Below, one piece after another: positions 1-7,800 of a stretch of DNA of 64,000 nt (positions within the stretch are counted from its first letter, which is position 1; every line of letters starts with the position of its first letter). Source of the stretch: JAJPKK01 sp963824905. Its GTDB lineage: Bacteria; Pseudomonadota; Alphaproteobacteria; Rhizobiales; Xanthobacteraceae. A program made the translations under genes and the position numbers. The stretch lies in assembly GCA_963824905.1 (NCBI GenBank), contig CAWGRH010000028.1:248001-312000 (forward strand), read 5' to 3'. The notes below the pieces were generated by a model, which saw only the letters and a list, made by a program, of their open reading frames with translations, searched no databases and was not told the origin of the DNA.

Positions 1-654
1 CTGATGGACCACACGCCCGGCCAGCGCCAGTTCCGCGACGAGCAGAAGCTGCGCGAGTATTACCGCGGCAAGTCCGGCCGGCTCACCGATGCCGAGCTCG
101 ACGTCATGTTCGAGAAGCGGCGCGAGCAGGCGAACCGCCATGCCGCGGCGAACTACCGCGCGCTCGTCGCGCTCGCCCGTGCCCGCGGCATTCCGCTCGC
201 GAGCCACGACGACACGACGCCTGAGCACGTCGCGCAATCCATCGAGGATCGCGTCGCGCTCGCCGAATTCCCGACCACCGTCGAGGCGGCGCAGGCGCTG
301 CACGCCGGCGGCGTGCGGGTGCTCATGGGCGCGCCAAATCTCGTGCGCGGCGGCTCCCATTCCGGCAACGTCGCGACCGCCGAGCTCGCGCGCGCCGGCG
401 TGCTCGACGTGCTGTCCTCCGATTACGTGCCGGCCAGTCTCCTGATGGCGGCGTTGCGCCTTCCCGAGGCCGCGCCCGGCGTCTCGCTGCCGAAGGCGGT
501 ACGTACCGTCACCAAGACCGCGGCCGAGGCGGTCGGGCTGACCGATCGCGGCGAGATCGCCGTGGGCAAACGCGCCGACCTCGTCCGCGTCGAGGTCATC
601 AAAGGCATCCCGGTGGTACGCAGCGTGTGGCGTGCCGGACAGCGGGTGGCGTGA
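1..654 (+). CDS. phnM: PhnM, ribose 1-methylphosphonate 5-triphosphate diphosphatase (3' part)
   Basis: Amidohydrolase-superfamily enzyme of the C-P lyase pathway. It removes diphosphate from alpha-D-ribose 1-methylphosphonate 5-triphosphate so that PhnJ can cleave the C-P bond. The frame is open through the left edge, so the N-terminal metal-binding part lies outside the window; about 217 residues of a usual ~380 are present. The stretch near the edge beginning MDHTPGQRQF and the later SHDDTTPEHV segment (metal ligands) are characteristic of PhnM, and the C-terminal 'VGLTDRGEIAVGKRADLVRV' pattern is the usual amidohydrolase closing strand. The stop TGA at 652-654 overlaps the ATG of phnN (TGATG), which indicates translational coupling at the end of a phn operon. 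Family assignment is firm. Confidence 0.93.
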   Translation: MMDHTPGQRQFRDEQKLREYYRGKSGRLTDAELDVMFEKRREQANRHAAANYRALVALARARGIPLASHDDTTPEHVAQSIEDRVALAEFPTTVEAAQALHAGGVRVLMGAPNLVRGGSHSGNVATAELARAGVLDVLSSDYVPASLLMAALRLPEAAPGVSLPKAVRTVTKTAAEAVGLTDRGEIAVGKRADLVRVEVIKGIPVVRSVWRAGQRVA

Positions 655-1277
655 TGGCGTCTGGCGTGATGGCGAGCGGCGACACCGGTCCGATCGGGCC
701 GGGGCGACTCGTCGTCGTGGTCGGGCCGAGCGGCGCCGGCAAGGATACGCTCATCGCCGCGACACGGGCACGGCTCGCCGGGGATGCGGCCTTCGTGTTT
801 CCGCTGCGCGTCGTCACCCGCGCGGCGACGGCCGCCGAGGACCATCTCACGATCTCGGACGGCGACTTCGCGCTCGGCGCCAGCCGGGGCGAGTTCGCCT
901 TCTGGTGGGAGGCGCATTCCCTGAGATACGCCCTACCCGCTGCGCTCGACGACGACATCCGCGCCGGACGCACGGTCGTCTGCAACGTCTCGCGCGGCAT
1001 CGTCGCTACCTTGCGCCTGCGATACCTGCAGCTCTCCGTCGTTCTGGTGACTGCGCCGGCAGAGGTCCTCGCGGCCCGCCTCGCCGGCCGCGGCCGCACC
1101 AGCGACGGCGACCTTGCCCAGCGCCTCGGCCGAGAGGCGCCGTCGCCGGCCACATTCGCACCTGACCACGTCATCGAGAATGTCGGCGACATCGCCGAAG
1201 GTGCGACACGCCTTCTCGCCGCGATCATCAGATTGCGCCCTGCGCCGGTACCCCGGGTTGCGGCCGATTCACTCTAA
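654..1277 (+). CDS. phnN: PhnN, ribose 1,5-bisphosphate phosphokinase
   Basis: Cytosolic kinase that converts ribose 1,5-bisphosphate to PRPP, the salvage step that ends the C-P lyase route. A P-loop GPSGAGKDT lies near the N-terminus and the guanylate-kinase-like fold length (~207 residues) fits PhnN. I chose the ATG at 654 because it overlaps the phnM stop as TGATG; a GTG at 627 and an ATG at 669 are possible alternatives in the same frame. Order phnM-phnN is the usual 3' end of alphaproteobacterial phn operons. No other phn gene follows; the next gene begins after 228 bp without a clear feature. Confidence 0.92.
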   Translation: MASGVMASGDTGPIGPGRLVVVVGPSGAGKDTLIAATRARLAGDAAFVFPLRVVTRAATAAEDHLTISDGDFALGASRGEFAFWWEAHSLRYALPAALDDDIRAGRTVVCNVSRGIVATLRLRYLQLSVVLVTAPAEVLAARLAGRGRTSDGDLAQRLGREAPSPATFAPDHVIENVGDIAEGATRLLAAIIRLRPAPVPRVAADSL

Positions 1278-1505
1278 CGCGATCTTCGCTTGTAATTCGC
1301 GCTCGCCTGGGCCATATAGCCACCATCGGACGACCGACCGAAGTCGGGTCCCATATGGCCGCGTGCGTGATTCCGCTGACGGTTTCGGCCATTTCCACAT
1401 CATCCACGGCAGCCCTGACACACGCGGGATGTCTTTATCACCGCGGTTGCTGTCCCGGCTGAAACCCGCCGACAGCACATTCGCTACCAATGGGAAAGTT
1501 ACACA

Positions 1506-3077
1506 TTGACCAATTTTGATGGATTCGGCCTCGCCGAACCGATTTCTCGCGCTCTTGCCGAAGAAAACTACGTCACCCCTACCCCCATCCAGGCCCAAAC
1601 CGTTCCGCTTGTTCTCGAAGGACGCGATGTCGTCGGCATCGCCCAGACCGGAACCGGAAAGACCGCCGCCTTCGCCCTCCCGATCCTGCATCAACTCTCC
1701 GCCAACCGAACCCCGCTCGAGCGAAAGTCGTGCCGCGTGCTCGTATTGAGCCCGACACGGGAGCTCTCCGCGCAGATTCTCGACAGCTTCAACGCCTATG
1801 GCCGCCACCTCGGGCTGCGCACCGCACTCGCCATCGGCGGCGTGTCGATGGGCAAGCAGGTCCGCGACCTCATGAATGGCGTCGACGTGCTGGTCGCGAC
1901 GCCCGGCCGCTTGCTCGACCTCGTCCAAAGCAACGCGCTGCGGCTCAACCGGGTCGAAGTCCTCGTGCTCGACGAGGCCGACCGGATGCTCGACATGGGA
2001 TTCATCGACGACATCCGCCGGATCGTCGTGAAACTGCCGACCAAACGGCAGACCTTGCTGTTTTCCGCCACGATGCCCAAGGCGATCGCCGATCTCGCCG
2101 AGCACATGCTGCGCAATCCGGCGAAGGTTGCGGTGGCACCCGTCGCCTCTACCGTCGAGCGGGTGTGCCAGCGCGTGGTCCATGTCGAGCGTGCCGGCAA
2201 GCCTGCCGTGCTCACCGAGATTCTCGAGGAGCCGACGATGGAACGCGCCATCGTCTTCACCCGCACCAAGCGCGGCGCCGATAAGCTCGTGCGAACTCTC
2301 GCCAAGTCGCGGTTCGCCGCGCAGGCGCTCCACGGCAACAAGTCGCAGCCGCAGCGCGAGCGCGTGCTCGCCGCGTTCCGCGACGGCGAGATCCGCGTGC
2401 TCGTCGCCACCGACATCGCCGCCCGCGGCATCGACGTCGACGGCATCTCCCACGTCGTCAATTACGACGTGCCCAACGAGCCCGAAAGCTATGTTCACCG
2501 AATCGGCCGCACCGCCCGCGCCGGCGCCACTGGCACGGCGATCTCGCTCTGCGACCACGACGAGGTGCCCTACCTGCGTTCGATCGAAAAGCTCATCCGC
2601 ATGAGCCTGACGGCGACCGACCGCCGTTCGTCCCCGGGACGCAGCCTCGACCCCACACCGGAGCACCGGGAGGGATCACGGCGCCACCAGCGTGGCCGCC
2701 GAGGTGCACCGCAACATCAGCGCGGCGCAGCGCCGCGCCCGCAGGAATCGCGTGCGCAGGAGCCGCGGCCGCACGAACAGCGGCCGCGCGGCCCGCAGCC
2801 GAACGGCGCGAGGCCGCATGGCGCGAGGGCGGCCGAACCGGGCAGCCACCAAGGATCTGCACATCGAGGGTCTGCACATCGAGGGCCTTCGAATCGTGGG
2901 CACGCACATCAGGCGCCTGCACATCAAGGACACGCGAATCGCGGTCCTGCCCATCAGGGGGCTGCAAATTCGCGGCCGTCTCATGTACAACAGGGGTCAG
3001 AGGATCTGACCGGCGTCGCCTTCCTGCATCGCGCCCGGGAGCCGCGCCGCGGTCCGCAATCACGTCCGCAGCGCTGA
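1506..3077 (+). CDS. DEAD-box ATP-dependent RNA helicase, RhlE-like, with repetitive basic tail
   Basis: RNA helicase that probably acts in ribosome assembly or RNA decay. Seen in the 523-residue product: Q motif (PTPIQAQT, ~25-32), Walker A AQTGTGKT (46-53), PTREL, DEAD (156-159), SAT (187-189), and the C-terminal RecA domain ending in YVHRIGRTAR. The core ends near residue 380; the rest is a low-complexity R/Q/H/G-rich tail that includes eight consecutive five-residue repeats (residues 451-490). The start is a TTG at 1506, supported by a GGGAAAG motif about 8-15 bases upstream and by the conserved N-terminus (TNFDGFGL). infA follows after 13 bp, probably one transcript. Family is certain; RhlE versus another DEAD subgroup is probable. 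Confidence 0.92.
   Translation: MTNFDGFGLAEPISRALAEENYVTPTPIQAQTVPLVLEGRDVVGIAQTGTGKTAAFALPILHQLSANRTPLERKSCRVLVLSPTRELSAQILDSFNAYGRHLGLRTALAIGGVSMGKQVRDLMNGVDVLVATPGRLLDLVQSNALRLNRVEVLVLDEADRMLDMGFIDDIRRIVVKLPTKRQTLLFSATMPKAIADLAEHMLRNPAKVAVAPVASTVERVCQRVVHVERAGKPAVLTEILEEPTMERAIVFTRTKRGADKLVRTLAKSRFAAQALHGNKSQPQRERVLAAFRDGEIRVLVATDIAARGIDVDGISHVVNYDVPNEPESYVHRIGRTARAGATGTAISLCDHDEVPYLRSIEKLIRMSLTATDRRSSPGRSLDPTPEHREGSRRHQRGRRGAPQHQRGAAPRPQESRAQEPRPHEQRPRGPQPNGARPHGARAAEPGSHQGSAHRGSAHRGPSNRGHAHQAPAHQGHANRGPAHQGAANSRPSHVQQGSEDLTGVAFLHRAREPRRGPQSRPQR
2856..2975 (+). repeat. 15-bp in-frame tandem repeat in helicase tail
   Basis: Eight successive 15-bp units encode the pentapeptides SAHRG, SAHRG, PSNRG, HAHQA, PAHQG, HANRG, PAHQG, AANSR. 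The units are diverged in DNA but keep frame and the x-A-(H/N)-(R/Q)-G pattern. Such tails commonly contact RNA in DEAD-box proteins; that function here is inference. Confidence 0.85.
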
Positions 3078-3090
3078 CGGAGCACAATGC

Positions 3091-3366
3091 ATGGCGAAAG
3101 AGGAACTGATCGAATTCGACGGTCTCGTGACCGAAATCCTGCCCGATACCCGCTATCGGGTGAAGCTCGATACCGGCCACGAGATCATCGCCTACACGGC
3201 CGGCAAGATGAAGAAGAACCGCATCAAGACGCTGGCCGGAGACCGGGTGATCGTGGAGATGTCGCCCTACGATCTCGAGAAGGGGCGCATCATCTTCCGT
3301 CATAAGGACGAACGGGCGTCATCGTCGCCGCGCCCGCCGATGCGCCAGCAGTTCCGCCGCCGCTGA
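3091..3366 (+). CDS. infA: Translation initiation factor IF-1 (C-terminally extended)
   Basis: Small OB-fold factor that binds the 30S A site during initiation. The sequence MAKEELIEFDGLVTEILPDT and the KMKKNRI and DRVIVEMSPYDLEKGRI segments match IF-1 over residues 1-72. A further 19 residues rich in Ser, Pro and Arg (73-91) extend beyond the usual 72-residue length. It sits 13 bp after the DEAD-box helicase. In many Hyphomicrobiales a helicase-linked infA copy exists in addition to the housekeeping one, so this may be a second copy; that needs the rest of the genome. The start ATG at 3091 is set by homology; an alternative reading from 3087 is out of frame. Confidence 0.93.
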   Translation: MAKEELIEFDGLVTEILPDTRYRVKLDTGHEIIAYTAGKMKKNRIKTLAGDRVIVEMSPYDLEKGRIIFRHKDERASSSPRPPMRQQFRRR

Positions 3367-3416
3367 GCATCCGCGGCGATCGGTCATAACCACCGCCGCG
3401 CGATTGCTATCGGGAT

Positions 3417-3435
3417 CGCCGGGTCATGCCCGGCG
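3417..3435. terminator. Hairpin between convergent infA and the DTW gene
   Basis: CGCCGGG and CCCGGCG form a perfect 7-bp stem around a 5-base loop, between two convergent genes. There is no clear T run, so this may be a fragment of the CCGGGC palindromic repeat found elsewhere in the window rather than a true terminator. Confidence 0.3.
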
Positions 3436-3474
3436 ACTGGGGCGGTCAAGTACATTCATTCAAAAGGCTCGAGT

Positions 3475-4179
3475 TCAGCCCGGCGCAGCCCGCGGCGCGG
3501 CGGCGTGCGCCACCGTGCCGTGCTGGCGTACGCGATCGAGCATGCGCATGAAGCTCGCTCCGAGCGTTTCCTCGACCTCGGGGCGGTGCTCCAGCTTCCC
3601 GAGCAGCATGGCGGTCGCCTCGATGGTCGAAAGCCCGTCGCGGCGTGGCTCGCGGCGGAGCCGCCCATAGCGCGAGGGATGGCGCGGGCCGAGCACGACG
3701 CGGCGGCATTTGAGCATCCACGGATTGCGCCACCACAGCGCCTTCGCCTGGCTCCAGGTGCCGTCCAGCACCACGATCCCCTCGATGTCGCGCGACAGGC
3801 GATCCTGGTCGCGCTCGAGGTCCCCCTTGCGGTTGACGAAGACAATCTCGCGATCGGGCGCGAGGCTCGCCGCCTTGACCGAGCCGAGATAAAGCACCGC
3901 CCAACGGTGCGGATCGACGTTGCGACCGAGGATCTTGCTCAAGCTCGGCCATGACAGCCCGATCTTGAGCGTGGCATCGCGCAGGCTGAGCGCGGTGAGC
4001 CGCGCCGTGCCGAGGGCGGTATCCTGCTCCTGCGGATGCTGGAGGATCACGACCGACACCTTGTTGTCGATCGGCACGATGCCGTCGCAGACGCACAGCG
4101 CCGTCGGCTTGTGGCATTTCGGGCAGGCCGCTGCGGGCGTCGGCTCCGCGCCGCCGGCGGAAGGGGACGGCGCCGTCAT
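3475..4179 (-). CDS. DTW-domain protein, probable tRNA-uridine aminocarboxypropyltransferase
   Basis: Members of this family (TapT/YfiP) transfer the aminocarboxypropyl group of SAM to uridine in tRNA to give acp3U. The 234-residue product has a zinc-ribbon-like N-terminus (C19-x2-C22-x6-C29-x-C31) and the signature DGTWSQA (D139-W142), which is the family's D-(G/T)-x-W motif, followed by ALWWRNPW. Its ATG at 4179 overlaps the TGA of the upstream VOC gene as ATGA, so the two are translationally coupled. The open frame extends much further upstream but the overlap, family length and N-terminal motif decide the start. Assignment to the family is firm; the exact tRNA position modified is unknown. 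Confidence 0.88.
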   Translation of the reverse strand: MTAPSPSAGGAEPTPAAACPKCHKPTALCVCDGIVPIDNKVSVVILQHPQEQDTALGTARLTALSLRDATLKIGLSWPSLSKILGRNVDPHRWAVLYLGSVKAASLAPDREIVFVNRKGDLERDQDRLSRDIEGIVVLDGTWSQAKALWWRNPWMLKCRRVVLGPRHPSRYGRLRREPRRDGLSTIEATAMLLGKLEHRPEVEETLGASFMRMLDRVRQHGTVAHAAAPRAAPG

Positions 4180-5186
4180 CTGACCTCGACGAGTTCGATC
4201 GCTTCCCGGCTCGGCCCCTCGATCATGGCGGCGCGGGTGTCGCCCAGCTTGTAGGGCGCCTCGATGAAAGTCACGCCCTCGTCCCGGAGCTTTTTCACCA
4301 AGGCGTCGAGGTCGGACACGCCGAGCGCGATGTGGTCGTAGAGTTGTCCGCGGCTGGTTGCGAGCGGCGCATCGCCTGGGTTCGCGTACCAGGTGAGTGC
4401 AACATCGCCGAAGGTGACCGCGGCGGTCGGCACCCGAAACATTCCCTCCTTCTCGAGTGCCGGCCAGGTGCGGTCGGGGCTGCGCGCGACCTTGCAGTTC
4501 GCCTCGGTGCGCACCGGGCCGGGCACGCGGCTCGCAACCGGCGTGCCGCCGAGATGCTTCTGGTACCAGAGCTGCGCGCAGAATGGGTCCTCCTGGTAGA
4601 GGTGGACGTGGTTGAAGCGCTCGGCCGGCATGTTGCCCTGATATTCGATGATGGCGTTGTCGGGGCCCTGCATATAGGCGAAGCCGGCTCCGCCCGCCGG
4701 CTTGACGCCCTCGGCCTTGGCCGCAGCGATCTGCCCCTTGGTGAGGCCAAGCACCCCGCCGGTGCCGGGCCAAGTGTCGCTCGACACCAGGACGGAGCCC
4801 CCTGCCTCGGTCGTATAGAGCGGCAGCAGCTTGACGTCCGGCCGGCTCTGGTAGGTCGCGAGGCTCTTGCGCACGTCGGGGACGTGCCATCCGAAGTGCC
4901 AATAGGCCGATTGCGGCACGATGGTCGGCGCCCCCGCGACCTTGGTGAACAGCACCATCACGTCGTTCGGGGATTTCAGCGCCGGGAAGCCGGCCCAGCT
5001 CGCCTTCGACGTCGTGGGAAACTGCGCGGTGTAGAACGCAATCGCCGCCTCGGGATCGACCGAGTTGAGATGGAGATGATGAAACAGCGGTGGCCGCATG
5101 CTTGCCTGTCCGTTCGCCGCGCCGAGAGACCCCAGCGCCGTCGCGAGAGCCACCGCAACCACCCAAACCTCTCTCCCTTGCCTCAT
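4176..5186 (-). CDS. Secreted VOC-family (glyoxalase/bleomycin-resistance fold) protein
   Basis: The 336-residue product begins with a typical signal peptide (MRQGREVWVVAVALATALG, cleavage likely after ANGQA) and then two VOC-like halves: HHLHLNSVDPEAAIAFYTAQF near the N-terminus and YDHIALGVSDLDALVKKLRDEGV near the C-terminus, with FNHVHLYQEDPFCAQLWYQKHLGG in between. VOC proteins bind a metal through His/Glu residues on paired beta-alpha-beta modules; several such His are present. The substrate is unknown. The ATG at 5186 was chosen over an in-frame codon at 5243 because GGGAGGG lies just upstream and the signal peptide starts there. It overlaps the DTW gene by ATGA, although no functional link is obvious. 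Confidence 0.82.
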   Translation of the reverse strand: MRQGREVWVVAVALATALGSLGAANGQASMRPPLFHHLHLNSVDPEAAIAFYTAQFPTTSKASWAGFPALKSPNDVMVLFTKVAGAPTIVPQSAYWHFGWHVPDVRKSLATYQSRPDVKLLPLYTTEAGGSVLVSSDTWPGTGGVLGLTKGQIAAAKAEGVKPAGGAGFAYMQGPDNAIIEYQGNMPAERFNHVHLYQEDPFCAQLWYQKHLGGTPVASRVPGPVRTEANCKVARSPDRTWPALEKEGMFRVPTAAVTFGDVALTWYANPGDAPLATSRGQLYDHIALGVSDLDALVKKLRDEGVTFIEAPYKLGDTRAAMIEGPSREAIELVEVR

Positions 5187-5669
5187 AGCACCCTCCCAAC
5201 CGGCTGTGAATCGCTCGCGGATCTCATCGGCCCACGGCTTCACACCTTCCTATCATGGCGCAAAGATTACCCGACCAAGGTATGCACACCGGCCGCGCCA
5301 GCTCGCACGAAAATTCCGCCGCGACGAAATCGCAAAGTGGGCCGGCGCCCCCTTGGCACCGATCACGCAATGGTGATAAACGTCCGGGACCCCCGGGCAG
5401 CGGACGTGCAGCGGTCCGTCAAGCAAAAATCTTAAGAGCTGCGAGGGAGGCGGCATCGGTGAGATTCCACGTTGGTCGTCACGTCCACGTTGGTCACGCC
5501 CACGTTGATCACGTCGTATGCCGCGACGCGCGATCGGAGGAGGGACCCGCGATCCCTCATCATCTCGAAGCCACATCGGGCCGGCCGCGCGTGAGGCGAA
5601 CCGCGCTTGCGGGGGACAAAGGTCGCACGCCCGGCCATCAGCGTTATCGTACTTGGTGAGGGGAACTAC
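5187..5669. other. 483-bp divergent intergenic region
   Basis: Lies between the minus-strand VOC gene and the plus-strand membrane operon, so it should hold both promoters. It contains the CCACGTTG direct repeats (5467-5514). A weak sigma-54-like match exists at 5354-5368 but its -12 half is poor. I found no convincing gene in it. Confidence 0.5.
5467..5514. repeat. Three direct repeats of CCACGTTG(G/A)TC
   Basis: Three contiguous units, 18, 15 and 15 bp long, each starting CCACGTTG(G/A)TC and ending in ACG(T/C). They lie 156-203 bp before the start of the membrane-protein gene at 5670. Equal spacing and partial symmetry suggest a repeated protein-binding site; this is inference. Confidence 0.55.
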
Positions 5670-7088
5670 ATGCATCTGATCCCGCAGTCCTGGTCGCATC
5701 TGCACATTCTCGTCAGCGTATTCCCCTCCTGTGGACTGATGTTCGTGCTCGGCTTCTTCATCGCCGGCATCGTCACCAACAATGACTCGCTCAAGCGTGC
5801 CAGTCTCGCCCTGTTTGGCGTCCTCGCGGTGCTCACGATCCCGACCTACTTGAGCGGCGCCGGCTCGATGAAGGCGCTCGCCAGCGAAGCCCGCGTCTCC
5901 CAGGACGCGATGAACACCCATTATTACGCGGGCCTCGTGGCGCTCCTCGCGCTGGTGATCACCGGCGCCGCCGCGGTCTACGAGCTCTGGGTGTCGCGCC
6001 ACGCCAAGCAGTGGACGAGCACGAGCCTCAACGTCGTCCTCGGCCTCGCCCTCGCCACCGTGGCGCTGATGGTCTTCGCCGACGAGATCGGTTGGGAGGT
6101 CAACCACTTCGAGCTGCACTTGCCGCCGAAGGACGGGCCCTATATGGCGCCCGGCACGACGCCGGAGACGTGGTCGCACGTCCACATGATCCTCAACCAC
6201 TTCCCGACGGTCGGCTTCGTCTTCGCCATCACGTTCTTCCTTATCTCGCTCGCGGTGAAGAACGACGGGATGACCCGGGCGAGCCTCGTCGTCTTCGTCA
6301 TCTGCGCCGTGCTCGGCGTGCCGACCTACGTCACCGGTGCCGCCTCGATGTGGGCGCTGACCGATCCGCCGCTCAAAGAGGTCAGCAAGGCGCTGATCAA
6401 TGAGCATCGCGACATGGCCCTTTTCACCCTGTTCGGCCTCGGCTTCACCGGGAGTGCCGCATGGATCGAACTGTGGCGCTATCGGCATCTCGGGCGGTTC
6501 TCGAAGACGTCGCTCTATCTGGTGCTGGCGTTCTCGCTGATCACGCTCCTGATCATGGCCGAGACCGGACATCGCGGCGGCCAGATCAATCATCCGGAGA
6601 TCCGGTTGCCGACCGACATCCTGCCGACCGACGACAAGGCCGGCTTGACCCCGGCGATCGAGTTGCTGATCAACAACGTGATCTGGTTCGTGCCGTGGCA
6701 GACCATCCACTTCTTCGGCTTCTCGCTGATTTTCGCGACGGTGCTGTTCGTCACCTTGCGGGTGCTCGGGGTCGCCAAGTCGATCCCGTTCTCCGCAGTG
6801 CACCGGGTCATGCCGTTGGGGTGGCTCGGCGTGGTGATGAACGTGTTCAGCGGCATGCTGATGCTGCTTGCCGACTCGTTCCGCTACCTCAACGAAACCA
6901 CCTTCGCCCCGAAGATCGCGTTCATCGCGATCGGCGGCATCGCGGTGTTGTACTTCTCGGTCTCTGACCGGATCTGGTCCGTCAAAGCGGGAGAGGACGC
7001 GCCGGCGAGTTCGAAAGCAGTCGCGATCCTCGTTCTGGCGGCGTGGTGCGGCGTGATCATCGGCGGCCGCCTGCTGCCTTATGTGTGA
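5670..7088 (+). CDS. Polytopic membrane protein with two DUF2231-like repeats and a DUF6644-like C-terminal part
   Basis: A ~472-residue integral membrane protein of unknown function. Residues ~1-150 and ~165-330 are internal repeats: each begins with a WSH(L/V)H(I/M)L motif, has an FPxxG(L/F)(M/V)F helix, then an alternating RASL...VLxxPTYxxGAxSMxAL pattern. Histidines in these helices could bind haem, as proposed for DUF2231-type proteins (inference). The last third (NNVIWFVPWQTIHFFGF ... RVLGVAKSIPFSAVHR ... MLMLLADSFRY) resembles the separate small protein encoded at 7266, so the gene looks like a fusion of two membrane families. The ATG at 5670 has GAGGGG upstream; an in-frame codon at 5607 is less likely. 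First gene of a probable three- or four-gene operon. Confidence 0.8.
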   Translation: MHLIPQSWSHLHILVSVFPSCGLMFVLGFFIAGIVTNNDSLKRASLALFGVLAVLTIPTYLSGAGSMKALASEARVSQDAMNTHYYAGLVALLALVITGAAAVYELWVSRHAKQWTSTSLNVVLGLALATVALMVFADEIGWEVNHFELHLPPKDGPYMAPGTTPETWSHVHMILNHFPTVGFVFAITFFLISLAVKNDGMTRASLVVFVICAVLGVPTYVTGAASMWALTDPPLKEVSKALINEHRDMALFTLFGLGFTGSAAWIELWRYRHLGRFSKTSLYLVLAFSLITLLIMAETGHRGGQINHPEIRLPTDILPTDDKAGLTPAIELLINNVIWFVPWQTIHFFGFSLIFATVLFVTLRVLGVAKSIPFSAVHRVMPLGWLGVVMNVFSGMLMLLADSFRYLNETTFAPKIAFIAIGGIAVLYFSVSDRIWSVKAGEDAPASSKAVAILVLAAWCGVIIGGRLLPYV

Positions 7089-7106
7089 TGTGGAAGGGTT
7101 GAGCTC

Positions 7107-7226
7107 ATGTCTCTAGACAATCTGGCGATCCTGGGGGTGGTCATCGCCCTCGTCGCGGTGGTGCTGAGCCTCGGCGCCGCCGGAATATACTGCTTGAACA
7201 AAACCGTGGATCAGAACGGCGGCTGA
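7107..7226 (+). CDS. 39-residue single-span membrane peptide
   Basis: ATG at 7107 to TGA at 7226, starting MSLDNLAILGVVIALVAVV and ending CLNKTVDQNGG. One hydrophobic helix spans ~residues 7-30. GAAGGGTTGAGC lies just upstream as a ribosome-binding region. It sits 18 bp after one membrane gene and 39 bp before another, so it could be a small accessory subunit of that complex. No family recognised; the reading frame, RBS and spacing are the evidence. Confidence 0.6.
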   Translation: MSLDNLAILGVVIALVAVVLSLGAAGIYCLNKTVDQNGG

Positions 7227-7265
7227 GACCGGGGCGGGGCGGACAGGATTGAGGGAGGGTTGCCA

Positions 7266-7748
7266 GTGCTCGAGTGGCTGACGAATACGGAGTATGCCGA
7301 GTGGGTCCGGGAATCGTGGGGTTGGCCGCTCGCGCTGACGATCCACGCGTTCGGGACGGCGACCGTCGTGGGCCTCATCATGATTATCGGCCTGCGCCTG
7401 TTCGGATTTTTCAGGACGATCCCCTACACGTCGCTCAGCAGCCTGTTTCCCGCCATCTGGATCGCCATCCTCTTCCAGGCAATGAGCGGCTTCACGTTGT
7501 GGATGACGAAGCCCGCGCAGTATCTCGGCGCCGGCATGTTCCTGTTCAAGATCAGCTTCGTCATCATCGGCATCATCATAACGATCTACTTCCAGGGGAC
7601 GATCAAGCGCGAGGCACCCGTTTGGGAGAAGGCCGGCACGGTATCCTCGCGCGGCGTCAAGCTCGTGAGCGCGGCGGTGCTGATATGGATGGCGGTCAAC
7701 ATCGCGGGTCGTTTGACGGCGTATCTGACGTCGCTCTACGTCGCGTGA
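7266..7748 (+). CDS. DUF6644-like membrane protein
   Basis: A 160-residue protein with four to five predicted membrane helices (for example LALTIHAFGTATVVGLIMIIGL, LFPAIWIAILFQAMSGFTLWM, FLFKISFVIIGIIITIYF). It resembles the DUF6644 family, and also the last third of the product encoded at 5670 (shared features: RLFGFFRTIPYTSL versus RVLGVAKSIPFSAV, then a G-x-(T/M)-L-(W/M) helix). GTG at 7266 is preferred over TTG at 7260 because GGAGGG ends at 7259, which leaves normal spacing only for 7266. Conserved His in helix 1 (TIHAFG) could be a haem ligand (inference). Function unknown. Confidence 0.78.
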   Translation: MLEWLTNTEYAEWVRESWGWPLALTIHAFGTATVVGLIMIIGLRLFGFFRTIPYTSLSSLFPAIWIAILFQAMSGFTLWMTKPAQYLGAGMFLFKISFVIIGIIITIYFQGTIKREAPVWEKAGTVSSRGVKLVSAAVLIWMAVNIAGRLTAYLTSLYVA

Positions 7749-7800
7749 GCGTCGCTTCTTCGTCGTTTGCCGGGAGCCGCACGTGGCGGAGCTTCCCGTG

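Noticed and set aside
3091..5199. Very long minus-strand open frame covering both the DTW and VOC genes
   Set aside because: High GC content keeps antisense frames open. Only the parts with family motifs, RBS and overlapping starts are real.
5354..5368. Sigma-54-like match TGGCAC-N5-ACGC upstream of the membrane operon
   Set aside because: The -12 half differs from TTGC at two bases, it lies over 300 bp from the gene, and it falls in an otherwise featureless segment; likely chance.
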